DNA of 64,000 nucleotides from positions 62,001 to 126,000 of the forward strand of contig DBOC01000009.1 in the NCBI GenBank assembly GCA_002299895.1, read 5' to 3'. The translations under genes were made by a program, and so were the position numbers. The DNA is from Sphingomonadales bacterium UBA656. Its GTDB lineage: Bacteria > Pseudomonadota > Alphaproteobacteria > Sphingomonadales > Sphingomonadaceae. This document shows positions 28,854 through 37,720 of the stretch, piece after piece. Each line of letters begins with the position of its first letter. The stretch's first letter is position 1. Under the pieces are notes generated by a model, which had not been told where the DNA came from, did not search any database, and worked only from the letters and a program-made list of their open reading frames with translations.

Positions 28854-29252
28854 TTATTGCGACGCGACTTCGGGCGCGTCGCCAAAGGCCCACATGCGTT
28901 CTAGATTGTAGAAGCTGCGGACTTCGGGACGGAACAGATGCACGATGACGTCTTCGGCATCAATCAATACCCAGTCCGCCGAGGGCAGACCTTCGATGCG
29001 GGCATGCCGACCCGCCTTTTTGATACGCTCGGCAAGTTTCTGCGCCATGGACGCGACTTGGCGCGACGAACGGCCAGATGCGACGACCATATGGTCAGCA
29101 ATGCTGCTTTTCCCTTCCAGCGGGATGGTCACGACCTCTTGCGCTTGATCATCGTCGAGCGATTGGAGAACCAGCGCGTGGAGCGCGTCAGGGGTCAATG
29201 TGGGTTCCTTGGACTTTGCAGTCGGCGCAGAAACGGAAGCAGTGTCGATCAA
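28854..29252 (-). CDS. rsfS: Ribosome silencing factor RsfS
   Basis: A 132-residue RsfS/Iojap protein that binds L14 and blocks subunit joining in starvation. The conserved core has GKSSIADHMVVASGRSSRQV and the end has WVLIDAEDVIVHLF and REVRSFYNLE-like segments. TTG 29252 is the start, with AAGGAG five bases upstream. It lies ten bases after nadD. Confidence 0.94.
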   Translation of the reverse strand: MIDTASVSAPTAKSKEPTLTPDALHALVLQSLDDDQAQEVVTIPLEGKSSIADHMVVASGRSSRQVASMAQKLAERIKKAGRHARIEGLPSADWVLIDAEDVIVHLFRPEVRSFYNLERMWAFGDAPEVASQ

Positions 29253-29261
29253 GATAGCTCC

Positions 29262-29891
29262 TTAAAGCACAATATTTCGGGTAACGCCGTCTCGCGTTCC
29301 AAGTTCCTTATATCGGTGAAACCAATATGGGTCAGCGCGCCGAAGAGCGGTGGCCGAACGCGGATCAGGACGAAAGCGCAAAAAGACAAGCGCTGGCGTA
29401 CTCCATTTCGTCCAGTGATGACGCTGTTCCGGACGCCGGACAAACCGTCTGAACCAGGCCATTGCGGGACCCGCAACGACTTGACCCTTATAGCCGGGTC
29501 TGGCGATAACTGCAATCGGCATCAATCGCGCGATATCGCGCCACCGCCGCCAATGGTGAAATTGCATCAGATTGTCCGCCCCCATGATCCAGATGAACCG
29601 GGTTTTCGGATAGCGCGCCACCAGCTTTTGTAAGCTTTCTGCGGTGTACACGGTCCCGAATTCACGCTCGATAGCGGTAACTTTTATCGGCGTACCGCGC
29701 GCCTGCGCCTTGGCCGATGCCATGCGCGCGGGCAAGGGTGCCATGTCCGTTTTGGGCTTTAGCGGATTGCCCGGAGAGACCATCCACCAAAAAGCATCAA
29801 GGCCAAGCGAATCCATCGCGAACAGGCTGATCGCGCGGTGCCCTCGATGCGCCGGATTGAATGACCCGCCCATGAGACCAATGGTTTTCAA
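29262..29891 (-). CDS. nadD: Nicotinate-nucleotide adenylyltransferase
   Basis: A 209-residue enzyme making nicotinate adenine dinucleotide from NaMN and ATP in NAD synthesis. The nucleotidyltransferase motif GGSFNPAHRGH is at residues 8-18, then IMGADNLMQFHHW, and the late SATALR motif for ATP. TTG 29891 gives MKTIGLMGGSFNP, the usual N-terminus. A longer ATG frame from 29942 overlaps proA and adds a non-homologous segment. It lies 14 bp after proA. Confidence 0.92.
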   Translation of the reverse strand: MKTIGLMGGSFNPAHRGHRAISLFAMDSLGLDAFWWMVSPGNPLKPKTDMAPLPARMASAKAQARGTPIKVTAIEREFGTVYTAESLQKLVARYPKTRFIWIMGADNLMQFHHWRRWRDIARLMPIAVIARPGYKGQVVAGPAMAWFRRFVRRPEQRHHWTKWSTPALVFLRFRPDPRSATALRRADPYWFHRYKELGTRDGVTRNIVL

Positions 29892-29905
29892 GGACGTATC
29901 TCTTT

Positions 29906-31159
29906 TCAAGGGCGGGTCTGGCCCTGCCCGCGCACGACCCATTTATAGGTCGTCAGCCCCTCCAGCGCGACTGGGCCACGGGCATGCAGGCGGCCCGTCG
30001 CAATGCCAATTTCCGCGCCCAAGCCAAATTCGCCGCCATCGGCAAATTGGGTGGAGGCGTTATGCATAACAATCGCGCTATCGACCTCTGCCAAGAAACG
30101 GGCGGCGGCGGATGTATCTTGCGTGATGATCGCATCGGTATGGTGCGACCCATGGCGGGCAATATGCGCCATAGCTTCATCGATGCCGGACACGACGCAC
30201 GCCGAAATGACGGTATCGAGATATTCGGTATCCCAATCTTGCGCATCGGCAGAGACGGTCCGAGCATCCAGCTCCATCAACACATCGTCCGCCCGCACTT
30301 CGCAGCCGGCATCAAGCAGCGCTGTAATCAACGCGGCAGGTGCAGGATAATCCTGATCAATTAACACCGTCTCGGTCGCGCCGCAAACACCCGTGCGCCG
30401 CATTTTGGCGTTGACCACAATCGCTTGCGCCATATCGGGATCCGCGTCCTTGTGCACATAGCTGTGGCAAATGCCGTCGAGATGCGCGAGCACGGGGACG
30501 CGGGCTTCATCTTGAACCCGCGCCACCAGCGATTTTCCGCCGCGCGGGATGATCATGTCAATTTGCCCTTGCGCGCGCAGCATGTCACCGACCAGCGCAC
30601 GGTCCTGCGTCGGGACCAGCTGAATCGCCTCGGCGGGAAGGCCGGCCTGCGTGACGCCTTGCACCATCGCGGCATGGATAGCACGGTTGCTATGCACCGC
30701 TTCGCTGCCGCCGCGCAGGATGACGGCATTACCCGACCGCAACCCCAAGGCCGCTGCATCGGCGGTCACATTGGGCCGGCTTTCATAAATGATCCCCAAC
30801 ACGCCGACGGGCACGCGAACGCGTTCCATCAATAAGCCATTGGGGCGTTCGCTGCGGTCGATGATTTTGCCAACGGGATCGTCCAGCGTGGCGACCTGTT
30901 CAACCGCAGACGCTATGGCTGCGACGCGCGCGGCATCCAGCTTCAGCCGGTCCAGCATCGCCGGCGAAATTCCAGCCGCGACCGCAGCATCGACATCCTG
31001 TGCATTGGCCGCGAGAATATCTGGCATGCGATCGCGTAATGCCTGCGCCGCGCCAGTAAGCGCAGCCGCCTTGGCCGCGTCATCCACGCCTGCCATATGC
31101 CGCGCTGCGGTGCGCGCCTTTGCCGTAAGCTCGGTCATCAAAAGGTTGCTGCTTGTCAT
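29906..31159 (-). CDS. proA: Glutamate-5-semialdehyde dehydrogenase
   Basis: A 417-residue gamma-glutamyl phosphate reductase of proline synthesis. It has the aldehyde-dehydrogenase fold with VPVGVLGIIYESRPNV, the NADPH-binding LRGGSEA and the catalytic Cys in RTGVCGATETVL. The start MTSSNLLMTELTAKAR at 31159 is favoured; an in-frame ATG at 31138 is a second option. It heads the minus-strand run into nadD and rsfS. proB is not in this window. Confidence 0.96.
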   Translation of the reverse strand: MTSSNLLMTELTAKARTAARHMAGVDDAAKAAALTGAAQALRDRMPDILAANAQDVDAAVAAGISPAMLDRLKLDAARVAAIASAVEQVATLDDPVGKIIDRSERPNGLLMERVRVPVGVLGIIYESRPNVTADAAALGLRSGNAVILRGGSEAVHSNRAIHAAMVQGVTQAGLPAEAIQLVPTQDRALVGDMLRAQGQIDMIIPRGGKSLVARVQDEARVPVLAHLDGICHSYVHKDADPDMAQAIVVNAKMRRTGVCGATETVLIDQDYPAPAALITALLDAGCEVRADDVLMELDARTVSADAQDWDTEYLDTVISACVVSGIDEAMAHIARHGSHHTDAIITQDTSAAARFLAEVDSAIVMHNASTQFADGGEFGLGAEIGIATGRLHARGPVALEGLTTYKWVVRGQGQTRP

Positions 31160-31363
31160 TGCCGGATACTCGTAGAGAAATGGTTCCAAAAGGGAAAGCG
31201 GTCGCCCCTATTTCGCATGGCTTGCAGAGGGAACAAATGCGAATCGAGCATATATATCTGAATTTACGTATTTTTACGCTGCCAGCTTAAATGATGCACA
31301 CCGATTCGGTCCTATTCGGAGGCGCAATTGACGGAGTTTTCCACAGCTCATCGCACGACTCAA

Positions 31364-31382
31364 CCGACTCGTCACGAGTCGG
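31364..31382. repeat. Strong inverted repeat upstream of LytM gene
   Basis: CCGACTCG-TCA-CGAGTCGG is a perfect 8-bp stem with a three-base loop in the divergent gap between proA and the LytM gene, 68 bp before the LytM start. No T-run follows on either strand, so it is not a typical terminator. It may be an operator or leader hairpin. Confidence 0.5.
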
Positions 31383-31449
31383 CTTTCGGCGATTCGCCGG
31401 GGTCCATCTCCTCTGCTAGACGCGGGCATCCAATATAATGGGGTAGGTC

Positions 31450-32628
31450 GTGTCGCTTAAAATCAGAATATCTGGTTGGAAAAACCAGATAGCTGGATGG
31501 TTTATTGACCGCGAGTTTTTCATGCGGGCCAATGGCCAAGTCCGGTTTTTGAAAATATCGGCGCAATTGCAACGCCGCACGGCTTTTACCTTGGCGTCGG
31601 TCGTCGCTGTTTGGGTATTGGTCACTTTTGGCATGGCCATCAATCAAATGACCTTCACCGCACAGCGGGCAGCGCTGAGCGCGCAAGAGGCAAAGGTGGA
31701 ATCCGCCGAAGAACGCGTCGCAAGCTATCGTGGCTCGATCGACGAAGTCACCAAGGATCTGGAACGTCGGCAGGAAATGCTCGAAAGTCTGGGCGACCAA
31801 TATCTGGGCGATTTGCCCGAGGCCGAAGCGCAAGCGGCCTCTGGCACAGCCGACTCGGGCGAAGAAGAAAAGGCCGTGAAGACCATTAGCGCGTTGGTCC
31901 CCGAAGCCGCAGGCTTGGCCCGTGTCGAGGCCCGGCAAATTCGTTTCGCCGAAAAAATGACGAAGGTGGCGCAGGCGCGGACCTTGAAGGCCGAAGCCGC
32001 CATCCGCCAATTCGGCCTCAACCCCGCAGTCTTAGCGCGCCAAGCCCGCAATGCGCAGGGTGGTCTGTTCGAACCCTTTTTTGGCGCAGGTAAAAAGGAT
32101 GTCCGCGACCCACGCTTCCTAAAACTCGCCGCCGCACTTGGCCGCATGGACGCGATGGAACGCGCGCTGGCCGCAATCCCCACCGCAATGCCGGCCGCCT
32201 CGATGATGATGTCGAGCGGCTTTGGTTATCGCAGCGACCCTTTCACGGGCGGTGGCGCGATGCACGCGGGTTTGGATTTCAAAGGCCCTGTTGGGACGCC
32301 CATTCTCGCCGCAGCCGAAGGCAAGGTTGTATTGGCGGGCTTTCATGGCGGCTATGGAAACACGATTGAAATTAGACATGCCAACGGCTTGGTTACACGC
32401 TATGCACATTTATCGGGCTTAAATGTCCGACGGGGTCAGATGGTTGAACGGGGGGTTCAAATCGGACGGATGGGGAGCACGGGTCGGTCGACCGGCAGCC
32501 ATCTGCATTTCGAGGTGCGCCAAAACGGTCAGGCGATTAACCCCCGTAAGTTTTTGGAGGCAAATCCAGATGTTCTCAAGGTCCAAACAGTCGCCGGAAA
32601 CCGAGCCGACTCAGCCACAAAGGAATAA
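31450..32628 (+). CDS. M23/LytM metallopeptidase, membrane-anchored, coiled coil
   Basis: A 392-residue cell-wall endopeptidase-like protein. The order is a short cytoplasmic N-terminus, one membrane helix (about 46-62), a coiled-coil stretch rich in Glu and Ala (about 72-115), a linker and a C-terminal LytM domain. Zinc-site residues are His272 and Asp276 (HAGLD) and His351/His353 (HLHFE), so it appears catalytically intact. GTG 31450 is the start, with GGGGTAGG upstream. It overlaps bactofilin downstream. LytM-bactofilin pairs shape peptidoglycan in many bacteria. Confidence 0.93.
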   Translation: MSLKIRISGWKNQIAGWFIDREFFMRANGQVRFLKISAQLQRRTAFTLASVVAVWVLVTFGMAINQMTFTAQRAALSAQEAKVESAEERVASYRGSIDEVTKDLERRQEMLESLGDQYLGDLPEAEAQAASGTADSGEEEKAVKTISALVPEAAGLARVEARQIRFAEKMTKVAQARTLKAEAAIRQFGLNPAVLARQARNAQGGLFEPFFGAGKKDVRDPRFLKLAAALGRMDAMERALAAIPTAMPAASMMMSSGFGYRSDPFTGGGAMHAGLDFKGPVGTPILAAAEGKVVLAGFHGGYGNTIEIRHANGLVTRYAHLSGLNVRRGQMVERGVQIGRMGSTGRSTGSHLHFEVRQNGQAINPRKFLEANPDVLKVQTVAGNRADSATKE

Positions 32629-33049
32629 TATGAGCGTGCGCAACACTTCAGGTCATACATTCTCGATCATTGCATCCGACGTTGAAATCGTCGGCAATTT
32701 GTCGGCACGAGTCGATCTTCATATCGACGGCAAGGTGCAAGGCGACGTGACTTGCGGCAATCTGGTGCAGGGCGAAGGCAGCATTATAGCGGGCAAGGTT
32801 ACTGCCGAATCGGCGAAGCTTTCGGGCCATGTTGAAGGCTCGATCGAGGCCAATGACCTCGTCATCGAAGCATCTGCCCGTGTCAAAGGCGACGTGATTT
32901 ACGGCAACTTGACCATCGCGCCCGGTGGTCAGATTGAAGGCAAGTTCAGCCATAAGTCCACCGCCAAGCCAAGCATCTCCGCTGCGCCTGCGAAAGTCGG
33001 CAAGGATAGCGATGCCTTAATCCTCACCGCAGAAGCCAAAGTCGCTTAA
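32570..33049 (+). CDS. Bactofilin (polymer-forming cytoskeletal protein)
   Basis: A bactofilin of about 159 residues that forms nucleotide-free filaments at the inner membrane. A short N-terminal tail rich in Ser, Pro and Gln is followed by a right-handed beta-helix with regular six-residue turns (HIDGKVQGDVTCGNLVQG), and a flexible C-tail. ATG 32570 has GGAGG nine bases upstream and lies inside the LytM gene in another frame. ATG 32630, two bases after the LytM stop and behind AAGGA, is the alternative. It is co-transcribed with the LytM gene, its probable partner. Confidence 0.9.
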   Translation: MFSRSKQSPETEPTQPQRNNMSVRNTSGHTFSIIASDVEIVGNLSARVDLHIDGKVQGDVTCGNLVQGEGSIIAGKVTAESAKLSGHVEGSIEANDLVIEASARVKGDVIYGNLTIAPGGQIEGKFSHKSTAKPSISAAPAKVGKDSDALILTAEAKVA

Positions 33050-33085
33050 AAGGCGTTAGCCCGCCGTCATCGTAGCACCCGTATT

Positions 33086-33173
33086 GTCACCCTGAACTCG
33101 TTTCAGGGTCCATTTATCCATTCTAGCTCTGGGCGTGCTGCACGATGGACCCTGAAACAAGTTCAGGGTGACG
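33086..33173 (-). repeat. BIME-like paired-hairpin repeat, copy 4
   Basis: The outer arms are near-perfect inverted repeats, GTCACCCTGAACTCGTTTC... and ...GAAACAAGTTCAGGGTGAC. Each arm is also a CCCTGAA/TTCAGGG hairpin. Its reverse complement aligns with copy 3. It lies just downstream of bactofilin and may act as its transcript end. Confidence 0.9.
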
Positions 33174-33237
33174 AAGTGGGGGGGGTGGGAGGATGACGAC
33201 GTGGGAGGGGGCAGCCTTACACAGGCGCGCATCCCAT

Positions 33238-33269
33238 AAAAAAGGCCCGAACCATAATCGGTCCGGGCC
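33238..33269 (-). terminator. Rho-independent terminator (amtB / candidate sRNA A)
   Basis: 10-bp stem GGCCCGGACC / GGTTCGGGCC (one G-U in RNA), 6-base loop, then six T on the minus strand. Confidence 0.92.
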
Positions 33270-33347
33270 ATGAGTTGGATGTTCGCGGGAGGAACATTAG
33301 GAGGGGGCGGGACGTAAAAGGAGAGGAGAGAGCGCCCCGCCGCCAAA
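33238..33347 (-). ncRNA. Candidate small RNA A with anti-SD-like loops
   Basis: Read on the minus strand there are three stem-loops in order. The first is a GC-clamped hairpin whose loop is CTCTCTCCTCTCC. The second is a perfect 6-bp hairpin ATGTTC-CTCCCGC-GAACAT. The third is a strong terminator. The C/U-rich loops are complementary to Shine-Dalgarno sequences, as in alphaproteobacterial sRNAs with CCUCC loops. It lies 70 bp downstream of the amtB stop on the same strand, so it could be a 3'-UTR product or an independent transcript. A related structure is at 58024-58110. No promoter was identified with confidence. Confidence 0.55.
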
Positions 33348-33416
33348 TCGAAATTTTAGGTTGGTCGTGCGGACGAAGCGAAAAACCGGTTCCCACTTTT
33401 TCTGCCGCACGCCCGA

Positions 33417-34847
<1,431 letters not shown>

Positions 34848-34878
34848 TATCTGGTTCCCCTAGCTTGATATGGTCGCG

Positions 34879-35217
34879 TCAAAGCGCGGTTTCATTGGTG
34901 TCGCCGGTGCGGATGCGTAACGCGCCAGCAAGGTCGAATTCGAAAATTTTGCCATCGCCAATGGCGCCGGTTTCGGCGGCATGCTGAATGGCCTCAACCA
35001 CCGCAGGCGCTTGATCAGACGCGCAGGCAATCTCGACCTTAACCTTTGGCACCATATTGGTTGCATATTCGGCGCCACGGTAGATTTCCGTCTGACCCTT
35101 TTGCCGGCCAAAGCCTTTGACCTCTGTCACAGTCATGCCAGACACGCCCAAAGCGGTTAACGCCTCGCGCACCGGGTCCAACTTGTGCGGTTTAATAATA
35201 GCAATAATATATTTCAT
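34879..35217 (-). CDS. glnK: Nitrogen regulatory protein P-II (GlnK)
   Basis: A 112-residue PII signal protein. The T-loop carries Tyr51 in GQTEIYRGAEY, the uridylylation site, and the B-loop has TGAIGDGKIF for ATP/2-oxoglutarate binding. The start MKYIIAIIKPHKLD follows GGGGGC. It binds AmtB, encoded next, and probably also governs GlnE activity, encoded about 4 kb away. A consensus sigma-54 promoter lies 34-49 bp upstream. Confidence 0.97.
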   Translation of the reverse strand: MKYIIAIIKPHKLDPVREALTALGVSGMTVTEVKGFGRQKGQTEIYRGAEYATNMVPKVKVEIACASDQAPAVVEAIQHAAETGAIGDGKIFEFDLAGALRIRTGDTNETAL

Positions 35218-35250
35218 GCACGCCCCCAATCATGGTATTGCAATGCAACA

Positions 35251-35266
35251 TGCAAACACCGTGCCA
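35251..35266 (-). promoter_or_regulatory. Sigma-54 (RpoN) promoter of glnK-amtB
   Basis: On the minus strand the sequence CTGGCACGGTGTTTGCA matches the RpoN consensus YTGGCACGRNNNTTGCW at every fixed base (-24 GG and -12 GC elements at correct spacing). Transcription would start about 20-25 bases before the glnK ATG. This implies NtrC-type nitrogen control. Confidence 0.9.
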
Positions 35267-35370
35267 GAAACGAGTATGCACCTAAATACGCCTATTACAG
35301 ACGATAGGGGGCGCGCGTACGACCAGCGCAACTTTTCAAATTGCCTAAAATTTAATCAGTCAATAATCAC

Positions 35371-35387
35371 TGCCTAAATAATAGGCA
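35371..35387. promoter_or_regulatory. TGCCTA palindrome upstream of the glnK promoter
   Basis: TGCCTA-AATAA-TAGGCA is a perfect inverted repeat about 110 bp upstream of the sigma-54 promoter, with another TGCCTA half-site at 35342-35347. The distance suits an activator site, but it is not a textbook NtrC motif. It also lies just after the stop of the phosphodiesterase gene and could form a hairpin in that 3' end. Confidence 0.45.
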
Positions 35388-35388
35388 A

Positions 35389-36093
35389 TTAACCAATCTG
35401 AATCGATGCCCATAAGGGCAAATGGTCCGACGCCTGTTTGGACAAAACCGAAATATGGCTGTCCGCAGCGGTGACGTGCACATCGTGGCTGACAATTATC
35501 CGGTCCAATCGCGCGACCGGGCGGGATGTGTGGAAGCTTTTGGGTGTCTGCACCAAACGGTGATGGTGGAACGCAAGTTCGTTCAATGCACCTTTGTCCG
35601 ACCATTGGTTGAAATCACCCATCATCACCGTCGGCATGTGCCGCGGGCGGACATCAATCGCGGCCAATAATGCCCGAATTTGCTTGCGCCGCCATAGCCC
35701 CGACAAATCCAAATGCGCGCCAATCACGCGCAAGCTGTGCCCGCTTATGGACAGTTCCGCCATCACCGCGCCGCGCGGTTCGAGCATCGGCATATCAATG
35801 GGCTGAGCATGGCGGACCTCAATATCCTTGCGCAATAATATCGCATTGCCGTGCCAGCCAATCGCGGCAGGACGAAAATTCAATGGCACGGGCACATAAG
35901 GCGTATCTGCCGCCAGCATCGCCAAGGGAAGCGCGGTGACCCGTGCGCCGAACCGGCGGTCGACCTCTTGCAACGCGACAATATCGGCATCGATTTCGTT
36001 CAGCACCGACAATATGCGTGCTGGATTGCGGCGTTGATCAAGCCCCACCGCCTTGCGAATATTGTAAGTCGCAACCTTGAGTGCGTGGCTCAT
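35389..36093 (-). CDS. Endonuclease/exonuclease/phosphatase-family protein
   Basis: A 234-residue EEP-fold phosphoesterase. Motifs in order are VATYNIRKAVG (Asn), VALQEVDRR (metal-binding Glu), IGAHLDLSG, MMGDFNQW (Asp/Asn pair) and a C-terminal KQASDHLPLWA (Asp-His). No signal peptide is evident. The substrate cannot be told: nucleic acid, inositol phosphate or phospholipid headgroup are all possible. It is transcribed towards glnK and is a single gene. Confidence 0.88.
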   Translation of the reverse strand: MSHALKVATYNIRKAVGLDQRRNPARILSVLNEIDADIVALQEVDRRFGARVTALPLAMLAADTPYVPVPLNFRPAAIGWHGNAILLRKDIEVRHAQPIDMPMLEPRGAVMAELSISGHSLRVIGAHLDLSGLWRRKQIRALLAAIDVRPRHMPTVMMGDFNQWSDKGALNELAFHHHRLVQTPKSFHTSRPVARLDRIIVSHDVHVTAADSHISVLSKQASDHLPLWASIQIG

Positions 36094-36147
36094 ATATCGA
36101 TCACAAGCTCTGCCCATATCGGCGCGCGCGCCGAATAAAAGCAGCGA

Positions 36148-37575
36148 TCAACCAGCGGTTCCGCCTACCGTCAGCGCGCTAACCAAAGTCGTGGGTTGCC
36201 CAACGCCCGCAGGCACGCTTTGCCCCGCTTTGCCGCAGACGCCCACGCCTTCATCGAGCGCCATGTCATTGCCAAGGCCAATCACCTTGTTGAGCGCCGT
36301 TGGGCCATCGCCGATCAAGGTCGCGCCCTTGATTGGGTCGCCCAGCTTGCCGTTCTTCACCAAATACGCCTCGGTGCAGCTAAACACGAATTTGCCAGAG
36401 ACGATGTCGACTTGGCCGCCGCCAAAGCTTTTGGCGAAGATGCCATTTTTGACGCGGCTCAAAAGTTCGGCAGGGTCATCATTGCCGCCGCGCATGAAGG
36501 TGTTGGTCATGCGTGGCATGGGTGCATGGGCGAAGCTTTCGCGGCGGCCATTGCCGGTGGGCTCCACACCCATCAGGCGCGCGTTCATCCGGTCCTGCAT
36601 ATAAGCGCGCAAAATGCCGTCTTCGATCAGGACATTTTCCTGCGTCGGCGTGCCTTCATCATCAATCGACAGCGATCCGCGCCGATTTTGCATCGTGCCG
36701 TCGTCGACCACGGTGACACCCGGCGCAGCCACGCGTTGCCCGATTTTTCCGGAGAAGGCGCTGCTGCCCTTGCGGTTGAAGTCGCCTTCCAAGCCATGGC
36801 CAACGGCCTCATGCAGCAACACGCCGGGCCAACCAGGCCCAAGCAACACTGTCATTTCACCGGCGGGCGCCGCGACCGACCGCAAATTGGTCAACGCCTG
36901 CGCCAAGGCGACGTCAATCGCATGTTCCCATTCCTGTTCTTCAAATAATTTGTCGTACAGATAGCGCCCGCCAAAGCCGTAATTTCCGGTTTCGCGACGC
37001 TCGCCATCTTGCGCAACGATACCGACATTGAGGCGCACCAAGGGCCGGACATCGGTGGCGACGAAACCGTCGGCGCGGACGATTTCAACCACACTCCAGC
37101 TGCCCGACAGGCTGACGCTGACTTGTGCAACACGTGGGTCGCGCGCGCGCGCGGCGGCGTCGATTTGCTGGCACAAGGCAACCTTTTGCGCAAAGGGCAC
37201 CAGTTCCAACGGATTGCCATCGGTATATAAATGCCGGTTATTCTGGCGCGGTGGCGGTGCGGGTTGATCCTTAGCGGGATCGAGCAGCTTCAACGTCTCG
37301 CCGGCACGGCGGATCGCGGCCTCGCTCATATCATTGGCGTGACTGAACCCGGTCATCTCGCCCGAAACGCCGCGCAGACCAAAGCCCGAGCCCGTCGAAT
37401 AATCGGCCATTTTAAGGCGCCCATCGTCGAAGCCGAAGCTCTCGGTCGCGCTATATTGCAGGTAGAGCTCGCCATCATCGCAGGCTTTCAAAGCATCGCG
37501 CGTAATGCGCTGCGCTGCGTCGGGATCAAGCAAGCCGGGTTGGTAAAGATAGGCGCGTGGGTCTGTATAAGTCAT
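36148..37575 (-). CDS. tldD: TldD metalloprotease subunit
   Basis: A 475-residue TldD, partner of TldE/PmbA in a zinc protease that processes modified peptides and contributes to degradation of antitoxins. The zinc motif HEAVGHGLE is in the middle, after LLGPGWPGVLL. The C-terminal half carries GGQVDIVSGKFVF and ends with a Gly/Ala-rich tail. ATG 37575 gives MTYTDPRAYLYQPG; a longer frame upstream is not family-like. tldE is not in this window. It is divergent from tgt. Confidence 0.95.
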   Translation of the reverse strand: MTYTDPRAYLYQPGLLDPDAAQRITRDALKACDDGELYLQYSATESFGFDDGRLKMADYSTGSGFGLRGVSGEMTGFSHANDMSEAAIRRAGETLKLLDPAKDQPAPPPRQNNRHLYTDGNPLELVPFAQKVALCQQIDAAARARDPRVAQVSVSLSGSWSVVEIVRADGFVATDVRPLVRLNVGIVAQDGERRETGNYGFGGRYLYDKLFEEQEWEHAIDVALAQALTNLRSVAAPAGEMTVLLGPGWPGVLLHEAVGHGLEGDFNRKGSSAFSGKIGQRVAAPGVTVVDDGTMQNRRGSLSIDDEGTPTQENVLIEDGILRAYMQDRMNARLMGVEPTGNGRRESFAHAPMPRMTNTFMRGGNDDPAELLSRVKNGIFAKSFGGGQVDIVSGKFVFSCTEAYLVKNGKLGDPIKGATLIGDGPTALNKVIGLGNDMALDEGVGVCGKAGQSVPAGVGQPTTLVSALTVGGTAG

Positions 37576-37720
37576 GGCGCCTATATGGGCCGGTGCGGCA
37601 GCGGTTGAAAGGGTAATTTGTATATTTACCCGCCATTTCCTCCCCCCGTTGCTGTCGCGGGCAATCCGCCACCGCGAAGGCAGGAATGACAAATCAGTTG
37701 TCAGCCCCTAAAGCCGCAAC

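Noticed and set aside
31338..31346. TTTTCCACA as a second DnaA box
   Set aside because: It has one mismatch to the consensus and stands alone, so it is too weak to support.
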